A stretch of 6,185 nucleotides of DNA from Gallionella sp. (lineage in GTDB: Bacteria; Pseudomonadota; Gammaproteobacteria; Burkholderiales; Gallionellaceae): the NCBI GenBank assembly GCA_029850565.1, contig JARCRR010000228.1:1-6185 (forward strand), written 5' to 3'. Position numbers and translations under genes: made by a program. Position 1 is the first letter of the stretch, and the number at the start of each line of letters is the position of its first letter. The notes beneath the pieces were generated by a model that had not been told where the DNA came from, did not search any database, and saw nothing but the letters and a program-made list of their open reading frames with translations. This document shows, in pieces, positions 1 to 5,486 of the stretch.

Positions 1-1
1 G

Positions 2-1516
2 GACGGCTCCGGTGTCATTTTGCATCAGCACATGATGATCCAAAGTGCGCTGTGGTATCCCTTCGCCTTCCGCGAAAACGGATATTTCCTGCTGACTTTG
101 AACCATATTTACGCGGACAAAGAGTGGCAGAAAGAGGAGATCGACTTCCTCGATTCGGTAAGCCAGTTGGTGACTGTCGCATTGGAGAAGATACGTTTGC
201 TGGAAGAAAGCCAGAGTCTGGCATTTTACGACTCGCTCACCCGTCTACCCAACAGGTGGTTGTTGACCGACCGCCTGAAACATGGATTTGGCTCCGTTGC
301 GCGCAGCGGGAAGCGAATGGCCGTGTTGTTCATCGACTTGGATAATTTCAAGACCATCAACGATACGCTCGGTCATAACGTCGGTGACATGCTGCTGCAA
401 CAGGTGGCACAACGACTGTTGTCTTGTGTGCGCGAAGTCGATACGGTGGCCCGTTTGGGCGGGGATGAGTTCGTGGTGGTGCTGGAAGAGTTGAGCGAGC
501 AGGAGTTGGAGGCGGCAGAGCAGGCCGAACACGTGGGTGAAAAGATCCTTGTCGCGTTAAGGCAGCCGATCCATCTCGCATCGGATGTCCTGCGCACATC
601 GGCCAGCATAGGAGCGGCGTTGCTCGGCAAACAAAACAGCGAGATCGATGTGCTGTTCAAGCAGGCCGATATCGCGATGTATCAAGCCAAGAAGGCGGGG
701 CGTAACACCCTGCGTTTCTTCGATCCGCAGATGCAGGAAACGATCAGTGCGCGCGTGGCATTGGAGAATGAGATGCGCATTGCAATACAGCATGATCAGT
801 TCCGCTTGTATTACCAGATACAGTTGGATAGTGCTCACCGTCCACTGGGGGTGGAGGGGCTGATCCGTTGGATACATCCCGAGCGAGGGGTGCTCCTTCC
901 GGAGCAATTCATCGCGGTCTCCGAAGAGTCGGGGCAAATCATCCCCATCGGGCAATGGGTGATAGAGACGGCCTGCGCACAACTCAAGAAGTGGGAGAGC
1001 ATGTCGACCACGCGCGATCTGGTATTGGCGGTGAATGTAAGTGCGAAGCAGTTCCGTCAGCCAGGCTTTGTGGCACAAGTGCAAGCTGCCGTGAGCAGAC
1101 ATGCGATCGCGCCGAAGCGGCTCAAGTTGGAACTGACCGAGAGTTTGCTGCTGGATAACATAGAAGACACCATCGTCAGTTTGAACGCGTTAAGGGCGAT
1201 CGGCATCCAGCTTTCTCTGGATGATTTCGGCACGGGGTATTCATCCTTGCAGTACATCAGAAGATTGCCGCTGGATCAGATCAAGATCGACCAGTCGTTC
1301 GTGAGCGGACTGGGGGGAGACGAGTCGTCCAATGCGATCATTCGAACGATCATCGCGATGGCTCAAAGTTTTCATCTGGATGTCATTGCCGAAGGCGTGG
1401 AAACGGAACAGCAACTCCAACTGCTAACGCAGAACGGTTGCCGCACCTTCCAAGGCTATTTGTTCGGCAAGCCGATGCCGGTCGAGCAGTTTGAGGAATG
1501 GCTACGGCAGAACTAG
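2..1516 (+). CDS. GAF-GGDEF-EAL c-di-GMP signalling protein (3' part; start lies upstream of the window)
   Basis: The reading frame is open from the left edge to TAG at 1514-1516, so the N-terminus is missing; the TTG at 20 is not a credible start because coding-like sequence continues before it. Visible order: the C-terminal strands and helix of a GAF-like sensor (about 2-210), GGDEF (about 218-730), EAL (about 758-1500). The diguanylate cyclase motif GGDEF is intact at 458-472. It is preceded by REVD plus five residues, the position of the product-inhibition I-site (RxxD). The phosphodiesterase side keeps NVSAKQF, ELTES (from 1130), DDFGTGYSS (from 1220), IKID, EGVE and QGYLFGKP. The EAL signature itself reads EGL (854-862), and the usual YYQPQ reads YYQIQ. 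From family knowledge, GGDEF makes c-di-GMP from two GTP and EAL hydrolyses it to pGpG. Both sites look usable, so the protein could be bifunctional or switch with the GAF input. The signal sensed cannot be read from this fragment. It converges on lpxH with a 47-bp gap. Confidence 0.95.
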   Translation, partial: DGSGVILHQHMMIQSALWYPFAFRENGYFLLTLNHIYADKEWQKEEIDFLDSVSQLVTVALEKIRLLEESQSLAFYDSLTRLPNRWLLTDRLKHGFGSVARSGKRMAVLFIDLDNFKTINDTLGHNVGDMLLQQVAQRLLSCVREVDTVARLGGDEFVVVLEELSEQELEAAEQAEHVGEKILVALRQPIHLASDVLRTSASIGAALLGKQNSEIDVLFKQADIAMYQAKKAGRNTLRFFDPQMQETISARVALENEMRIAIQHDQFRLYYQIQLDSAHRPLGVEGLIRWIHPERGVLLPEQFIAVSEESGQIIPIGQWVIETACAQLKKWESMSTTRDLVLAVNVSAKQFRQPGFVAQVQAAVSRHAIAPKRLKLELTESLLLDNIEDTIVSLNALRAIGIQLSLDDFGTGYSSLQYIRRLPLDQIKIDQSFVSGLGGDESSNAIIRTIIAMAQSFHLDVIAEGVETEQQLQLLTQNGCRTFQGYLFGKPMPVEQFEEWLRQN

Positions 1517-1563
1517 CCGATACCTATGGCTATCGAGTGATGCCGGGAGACTGGCAGAACCTG

Positions 1564-2295
1564 TCAGGCCGCAACGATTTCCCAACTGATGCCCCCGCTG
1601 TTACATCTGAGCGCTTTGGCAGTACCGCTATCCCAATCTCCCAACACCCAGCGTTCGCAGGCGCGACCGTCCACTTGATGCAGATGTTTGGCGGGGCGAT
1701 GCGTGTGGCCATGTATCAGGCGAGGGTAGCGGTGTTGGCGTAGCAGTTCGTTCACCGCTTCGATGTTCACATCCATGATGTCCATTGCTTTGACCCGTTT
1801 CGACTGCTCGCTCTGTGTGCGCAGTTGTTCGATCTGCGCTTTGCGTCGGGCGAGGGATTGCGCGAGGAAATTGCTGCGCCATTCTGTACTGCGCACCATG
1901 GTGCGGAACTGTTGATAGCTCGCGTCGTCGGTGCATAGTGCATCGCCGTGAGTGAGAAGTGTCGGCATGCCGTACAGGTCGAGCAGTGTCGGATCGGTCA
2001 GTAAGGTGGCACGGCAGGCGGCGGCGAGTTTCGCATCCATCAAGAAGTCGCGGTTGCCGTACATGATGAAGACGCGCGTTCCCTGCTTATCCAAACCGCG
2101 GAGTGCAGAGCAGATCGACAAATGGAACGCATCGTCAAGATCGTCGTCTCCTGCCCAGTATTCGAACAGGTCGCCCAGGATGTAGAGCGCCTCGGCTTTG
2201 GGTGCGATGTTGGAAATGAAATGGCGAAACAGTTGCGCGCTGAGCGGATGATCGGCGCTCAGGTGCAAGTCGGAAATAAACAAAGAGTGAGGCAT
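1564..2295 (-). CDS. lpxH: UDP-2,3-diacylglucosamine diphosphatase LpxH (lipid A biosynthesis)
   Basis: LpxH hydrolyses UDP-2,3-diacylglucosamine to lipid X (2,3-diacylglucosamine 1-phosphate) and UMP, the fourth step of the Raetz lipid A pathway, peripherally at the inner membrane. The 243-residue product matches the family length (240 in E. coli). It carries all calcineurin-like metallophosphatase motifs: DLH (D9, H11), GDLFEYW (D42), GNRD (N81), THGD (H116) and GHTHRP (H195, H197). The stretches ALYILGDLFE, LCTDDASYQ, MDIMDVN and LIHGHTHRPA are typical of LpxH rather than of other metallophosphatases. The ATG at 2293-2295 is chosen because it gives MPHSLFISDLHL, the normal LpxH N-terminus. 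A TTG at 2320-2322 would add nine unconserved residues. Neither start has a strong Shine-Dalgarno. It is the last gene of the minus-strand run, 82 bp after the cyclophilin stop. Lipid A synthesis fits the envelope theme of the genes upstream. Confidence 0.97.
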   Translation of the reverse strand: MPHSLFISDLHLSADHPLSAQLFRHFISNIAPKAEALYILGDLFEYWAGDDDLDDAFHLSICSALRGLDKQGTRVFIMYGNRDFLMDAKLAAACRATLLTDPTLLDLYGMPTLLTHGDALCTDDASYQQFRTMVRSTEWRSNFLAQSLARRKAQIEQLRTQSEQSKRVKAMDIMDVNIEAVNELLRQHRYPRLIHGHTHRPAKHLHQVDGRACERWVLGDWDSGTAKALRCNSGGISWEIVAA

Positions 2296-2315
2296 GAAAG
2301 TAAAACAGCGCCGAA

Positions 2316-2328
2316 GTCCCAAAGGGAC
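2316..2328 (-). other. Small perfect hairpin in the lpxH leader
   Basis: GTCCC and GGGAC (2316-2320 and 2324-2328) form a perfect 5-bp stem with a 3-nt loop, 20 nt before the chosen lpxH ATG. The downstream minus-strand sequence is only loosely T-rich, so it does not look like a proper intrinsic terminator. It might influence translation or mRNA stability of lpxH, or be chance. Confidence 0.25.
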
Positions 2329-2377
2329 GCAATTTTCTATGTGGTAAACCGCATGAAAATGGTCGGCGCCGTTTTCG

Positions 2378-2959
2378 TTATTGCACCACTTCAGCTTTGG
2401 TGATGATGACGTCCTCTTTGGGTACGTCCTGGTGGAAGCCGCTGCTGCCTGTCTTCACTTTTCCGATGGCGTCGACCACTTCTTTACCTTCGACCACTTT
2501 GCCGAACACGCAGTAGCCCCAGCCGTCTTGTCCCGGATAGTCGAGGAAGCTGTTGTTCTTGGTGTTGATGAAGAACTGCGCAGTCGCAGAGTGCGGGTCG
2601 CCGGTACGCGCCATGGCGATGGTGTATTGCTCGTTCTTCAGGCCGTTCGCCGCTTCGTTCTTGATCGATGCATTGACTGCCTTCTGTTTCATGCCGGGCT
2701 CGAAGCCGCCGCCTTGGATCATGAAGTTAGGGATGACGCGGTGGAACACGACGTTGCTGTAGAAGCCAGCGTTCACGTAGTCCAAGAAGTTCTTGGTGGT
2801 GATCGGCGCTTTCTCGGCGTCGAGTTGCAGGGTGATGATGCCGTGGTTGGTGTGGAGCTTGACCATCTTGGTTTTTCCTTGAGTTGTAGAAGCGGCGTGT
2901 ACGGGCAGGATGCAGAGTCCTGCCAACAATAATGAGAGAGCGATGCGGAACAGTTTCAT
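2378..2959 (-). CDS. ppiB: Cyclophilin-type peptidyl-prolyl cis-trans isomerase with an N-terminal signal peptide
   Basis: It catalyses cis-trans isomerisation of peptide bonds before proline and so helps protein folding. The 193-residue product starts with a typical Sec signal (MKLFRIALSLLLAGLCILP, then VHA|A, predicted cut after residue 22). The Cys at 16 follows Leu, so it is not a lipobox. Residues 32-193 are one cyclophilin domain with FHRVIPNFMIQGGGFEPG (catalytic R74, F79, Q82), HSATAQFFIN, GWGYCVFG and HQDVPKEDVII. These match E. coli PpiB, the cytosolic enzyme, more closely than periplasmic PpiA, so the protein combines a PpiB-like core with an export signal. ATG 2957-2959 has AAAGG (2967-2971) 7 nt upstream. 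That ribosome binding site lies inside the palindromic repeat 2961-3105. A second start is possible at residue 32 (see the separate entry). It lies downstream of the YkuD-family gene and upstream of lpxH on the same strand. The symbol reflects the catalytic core; by location it would act like PpiA. Confidence 0.93.
   Translation of the reverse strand: MKLFRIALSLLLAGLCILPVHAASTTQGKTKMVKLHTNHGIITLQLDAEKAPITTKNFLDYVNAGFYSNVVFHRVIPNFMIQGGGFEPGMKQKAVNASIKNEAANGLKNEQYTIAMARTGDPHSATAQFFINTKNNSFLDYPGQDGWGYCVFGKVVEGKEVVDAIGKVKTGSSGFHQDVPKEDVIITKAEVVQ
2864..2880 (-). promoter_or_regulatory. Candidate internal ribosome binding site and ATG for a cytosolic cyclophilin form
   Basis: Within the cyclophilin frame, codons Gln27-Gly28 read CAAGGA, giving AAGGA at 2876-2880, 9 nt before the ATG of Met32 (2864-2866). 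Translation from this ATG would begin MVKLHTNHG, close to the annotated start of cytosolic PpiB (MVTFHTNHGDI in E. coli). It would make a 162-residue protein without the signal peptide, near the usual PpiB length (164 in E. coli). The match to a Shine-Dalgarno is better than or equal to that of the upstream start. Use of this site is inference. Confidence 0.45.
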
Positions 2960-2960
2960 T

Positions 2961-3105
2961 TGAACACCTTTAGAAATTCAAGATTTCGGGATGGAGCGCA
3001 AGGCGCACGGAACGGAGCAACGAGACATATCTTTTAGATAGGCGAGGTAGCGAGTACCGCGCAACGCCGCGATACGGCCGAAAGATGAATTTATGAAGGT
3101 GTTCA
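2961..3105. repeat. 145-bp imperfect palindrome between the YkuD-family gene and the cyclophilin gene (MITE-like or structured spacer)
   Basis: The outer arms 2961-2980 (TGAACACCTT...AAATTCA) and 3086-3105 are inverted copies, matching at 17 of 20 positions. Further in, TTTCGG (2984-2989) faces CCGAAA (3078-3083), and GCACGG (3005-3010) faces CCGCGC (3057-3062, one mismatch). The apex is a perfect TATCT-TTT-AGATA hairpin (3028-3040). All four pairs share the same centre, about 3033-3034, so this is one designed-looking structure, not scattered short repeats. It fills the whole gap between two co-directional genes. It contains the TGA stop of the YkuD-family gene (3103-3105) at one end and the AAAGG ribosome binding site of the cyclophilin gene at the other. 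No clear target-site duplication is seen. It could be a miniature inverted-repeat element, a dispersed palindromic repeat, or an intercistronic RNA structure. Confidence 0.7.
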
Positions 3106-4269
3106 TGCAGAACCTTCGTAAATGATTTGCCAGCGCCCGTCCCGCTTCATCCAGTATTGGCGCTTGAGCATGCGGTTGGAAAGATTGTTGCTCGAATAAT
3201 CCTGTTCGAAATTGACCACGACCAACCCCTGTTGGCTAGGGTAGGGAAACACACTGAGCCTGGAGAGTTTCACCTTGATCCAGGTCTTGCCCGAATTCAC
3301 TTTGCGTTTTTGCTGGGCGAAGTCGCTAAAGGCGGTATTGCCCGCAGAGAAATCGCGTGCGTAATGTGCAAGGTAGTTTTCTGTCTTGCGGCTTTCCCAG
3401 TCATTGCGCCATTGCTCGATGGAACTCAGGAGCGAAGAACGTTCGCTCGCGTCAGTCTCGTCGCTCCACTCCATATGGTTGGTGATGATGACGGGGGTGA
3501 CGCCGACTTGCAGGTTCTTGCCCAAGTGGGTGAAGTCATTGTTGGACAACACGACGCAACCGTTGCTGGCGCGCGGCGGGCGGCTGTAGGTGTCGCTCGG
3601 TGTGCCGTGCAGCCAGATACCATGCCCGTTACGCCCCAGGCGCTTGTCCCACTCGTTGGGATAGCTCAGGGGATAAGCGCCTGGGCCATAGAAATCGGTG
3701 AGCTTGGCGGAGGGAATATGCTCATCGACGAAATACACGCCGAGCGGGGTTTTTTGATCGCCTTCAGAGACTTTGTCCGCGCCTTTCTTGCCGACGCTGA
3801 TGTAGTAATCCGCGACATAACGCGGCTCGCCCTTCACGTTCTCGTACAGGTAAAGCGTCGACTTGCTGGTATCCACCACGACGGCATAACGCTGTTGAGC
3901 ATCGAGTTGCCACAGATATTTCGGCACGGCGATGGGTTGCTGTTGCTGGGCCCGGTGCAGGCGCGCATTGGCTTCTTCGCGCAGGTCTTGCACGCGGTCG
4001 GCCGGTGCATTGGGCGCGTCACCGAAATTACTGATCGGTTTGGAGCGTGCCATCAACAGGTCGCCCCGGACCAACTGCGCCAATTTGAAATTGGGGTGAA
4101 GTTTAAGTAACGAATCCACTTCATTGAGCGCCACGTCCAGCCGGTTGTTGCCGACCGCCTGCAAACTCTTGGCCAGTGACTGTTCCATATCGCGGGAAGC
4201 AGGTTCGGCCATCGCGCAGGGTGCGAAGCAGAGGGCGGACAGCAATGCGGGAAGCGAGAGAAATCTCAT
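3103..4269 (-). CDS. Secreted L,D-transpeptidase-family (YkuD) protein with C-terminal NTF2/Cds6-like domain
   Basis: YkuD enzymes use a catalytic cysteine to cut or link peptidoglycan stem peptides at the meso-diaminopimelate residue, in the periplasm. This 388-residue protein has a Sec signal (cleavage near APCAMA|EP, residue 21). An alpha-helical region follows (about 26-112) with a TPR-like stretch LDVALNEVDSLLKLHP. The YkuD domain spans about 127-262, and an NTF2-like domain about 281-388. The active site reads IWLHGTP (H221) and ASNGCVVLSN (C238). The common SHGC is therefore SNGC: Cys and Gly are kept and the His is Asn. The C-terminal domain resembles that of the next gene upstream. 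This YkuD plus NTF2-like layout recalls H. pylori Csd6, an L,D-carboxypeptidase, so trimming tetrapeptides is as plausible as cross-linking. The start ATG is 7 bp after the TPR gene's stop, with no strong Shine-Dalgarno, suggesting translational coupling. The stop codon lies in the palindromic element. Confidence 0.92.
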   Translation of the reverse strand: MRFLSLPALLSALCFAPCAMAEPASRDMEQSLAKSLQAVGNNRLDVALNEVDSLLKLHPNFKLAQLVRGDLLMARSKPISNFGDAPNAPADRVQDLREEANARLHRAQQQQPIAVPKYLWQLDAQQRYAVVVDTSKSTLYLYENVKGEPRYVADYYISVGKKGADKVSEGDQKTPLGVYFVDEHIPSAKLTDFYGPGAYPLSYPNEWDKRLGRNGHGIWLHGTPSDTYSRPPRASNGCVVLSNNDFTHLGKNLQVGVTPVIITNHMEWSDETDASERSSLLSSIEQWRNDWESRKTENYLAHYARDFSAGNTAFSDFAQQKRKVNSGKTWIKVKLSRLSVFPYPSQQGLVVVNFEQDYSSNNLSNRMLKRQYWMKRDGRWQIIYEGSA

Positions 4270-4276
4270 GAGCGAA

Positions 4277-5311
4277 TCACTTGCCTGTACGTTCTTCTAC
4301 GATCTGCCAGTGACCATCGTTCTTTGCCCATACCAAGGTCTTGCCGGATGAGGTCTTCAGATGGCTGGCGCGGTAACTTTGCTTGAAGCTCACGCTGGCG
4401 TGACGATTATCCTGTTCATGGACTTTGGCATCGTGTACTTCGACTTCGATGGATTTGGGTTTCGCGATGCGCTCTTTGCGTTGCGCTTCCCAAGCGCCGC
4501 GGGCCATACCGTCCGGCGTATCGAAGTCCTTGGCGTAGAACGAAAGGTATTTCCCGCTGTTTTGTGAGGACCATGCGGCCGCCCACTCTCGTGTGGCTTT
4601 CAATACCTCGGCCTTGATGTCGGCGACAGGCTCGACTTTGGCGGGTGTCTTGGGTGCAACAGGCTCGGGAGTCGCCACCACCAACGGTTTGGAAGGCACA
4701 GCCGCTGGCGGCGCAGGGGCGATCGAAGCGACCACCACCGGGGCTGCCGCAACGGGGGCCGATGTTGTTGGGGCAGTGGCAACCTTGGTCGTGCGCGGTG
4801 TCTTGCTGAACAGATCGCGGATCAATGCCAGCTTGGTTTGCGTGCTGGTGTTGCTCTTGTCCAGTTGCAGTGCGCGGTCGTAAGCCTGGCTGGCCATCTT
4901 GGCGTAGATGTCGCCCAGATTCTCATGCGCGGTGGCATAACTGGGATGGGTGCGGATCGCCATCTCTAAAGCGACTTTGGCTTTTTCGTACTGGCCTTGG
5001 CCGGCGTACAGCACGGCGAGGTTGTTGTAGGGTTCCGGCAACTCGGGGTAGTCATCCGTAAGGTCGGTGAATATCTTGATGGCCTCGGCGGAGTCGCCTT
5101 GTTCATTGACGATCAGGCCTTTGAGGAAACGCGCTTGTGCGTCTTTGGGTTTGCCGGCGAGAAAGGTATTCACCTTTTCCAGTGCTTGGGAAGTCTCCCC
5201 TTGCTTGAACAGCTTGTTGGCATCTTGGATATCGTCCGCGTAGCCAGGCACAGCGAACGAAATCAACACACACACCAAAGCGCCCAGACCAAATTTATTG
5301 AACATATCCAT
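4277..5311 (-). CDS. Secreted TPR protein with Pro/Ala-rich linker and C-terminal NTF2/Cds6-like domain
   Basis: The 344-residue product has a Sec signal (residues 1-25, cleavage near PGYA|DD). A TPR block covers about 27-152, with clear helices in AQARFLKGLIVNEQGDSAEA, EPYNNLAVLYAGQGQYEKA and AHENLGDIYAKMASQAYDRA. The last repeat is several residues shorter than the 34-residue norm. A low-complexity Ala/Pro/Val/Lys linker follows (about 171-230; DNA 4625-4801). The final NTF2-like domain (about 233-344) ends in WAKNDGHWQIVEE. TPRs bind proteins, and the linker suggests a flexible arm in the periplasm. The terminal domain is paralogous to that of the adjacent YkuD protein: both share a W...W...YL..YA.DF start and a VxFxQxY...W.K.DGxWQI end. 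A role as partner or scaffold for peptidoglycan processing is inferred, not shown. ATG 5309-5311 is used; a second ATG two codons in (5303-5305) is equally possible. Neither has a strong Shine-Dalgarno. It is the first gene of the minus-strand run. Confidence 0.9.
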   Translation of the reverse strand: MDMFNKFGLGALVCVLISFAVPGYADDIQDANKLFKQGETSQALEKVNTFLAGKPKDAQARFLKGLIVNEQGDSAEAIKIFTDLTDDYPELPEPYNNLAVLYAGQGQYEKAKVALEMAIRTHPSYATAHENLGDIYAKMASQAYDRALQLDKSNTSTQTKLALIRDLFSKTPRTTKVATAPTTSAPVAAAPVVVASIAPAPPAAVPSKPLVVATPEPVAPKTPAKVEPVADIKAEVLKATREWAAAWSSQNSGKYLSFYAKDFDTPDGMARGAWEAQRKERIAKPKSIEVEVHDAKVHEQDNRHASVSFKQSYRASHLKTSSGKTLVWAKNDGHWQIVEERTGK

Positions 5312-5366
5312 CGTTTGTATTTTCTTGAGTATTTTTATGAAGGGGACAGCCCATCGACAGGGCGCG

Positions 5367-5395
5367 ATTCTACCAAATAAAACGTGGACTTACAC
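5367..5395 (-). promoter_or_regulatory. Candidate sigma-70 promoter of the TPR/YkuD/ppi/lpxH run
   Basis: On the minus strand a TAGAAT -10 element (5367-5372), in the context GGTAGAATCGCG, sits about 55 nt before the TPR gene ATG. A weak -35 candidate GTGTAA (5390-5395) lies 17 bp further upstream. The expected transcript would start near 5360 and carry a leader of about 50 nt. The -10 is good and the -35 poor (3 of 6 to TTGACA). No other strong promoter was noticed between the four genes. Confidence 0.45.
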
Positions 5396-5443
5396 GGGAT
5401 GCGGAATCGTCGAACTGGCCGTCAAGTCAAAGTGAGTTTCGGG

Positions 5444-5449
5444 TAAAAT
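5444..5449 (+). promoter_or_regulatory. Candidate -10 element of the glnS promoter
   Basis: TAAAAT, in the context CGGGTAAAATCCCGC, lies 37 nt before the glnS ATG. It is flanked by GGG and CCC, giving a small dyad around the -10. No convincing -35 box is present 16-18 bp upstream. It is placed by resemblance to common betaproteobacterial promoters. Confidence 0.35.
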
Positions 5450-5486
5450 CCCGCTCCTTGATTTCAGAACTGAGCACTTACCCAAA

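Noticed and set aside
557..1102. 181-codon open frame on the minus strand
   Set aside because: It is antisense to the junction of the GGDEF and EAL domains, both of which are intact in the plus frame.
1514..1563. Possible bidirectional terminator between the GGDEF-EAL gene and lpxH
   Set aside because: Only a weak 5-bp TAGCC/GGCTA pairing is present, with an overlapping alternative CGATA/TATCG and no T-run. It is not enough to call an intrinsic terminator.
2296..2322. Upstream TTG start that would extend LpxH by nine residues
   Set aside because: The added residues (MGLRRCFTF) have no counterpart in LpxH, and the ATG at 2293-2295 gives the standard N-terminus.
2911..2913. Lipoprotein signal in the cyclophilin (Cys16)
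   Set aside because: The residue just before the Cys is Leu, which does not satisfy the lipobox; VHA|A fits signal peptidase I.
2381..2932. 183-codon open frame on the plus strand
   Set aside because: It is antisense to the cyclophilin gene and has a biased His/Val/Asp composition with no family match.
3127..4110. 327-codon open frame on the plus strand
   Set aside because: It is fully antisense to the YkuD-family gene, whose signal peptide and active-site motifs are clear. The plus-strand product has no recognisable domain.
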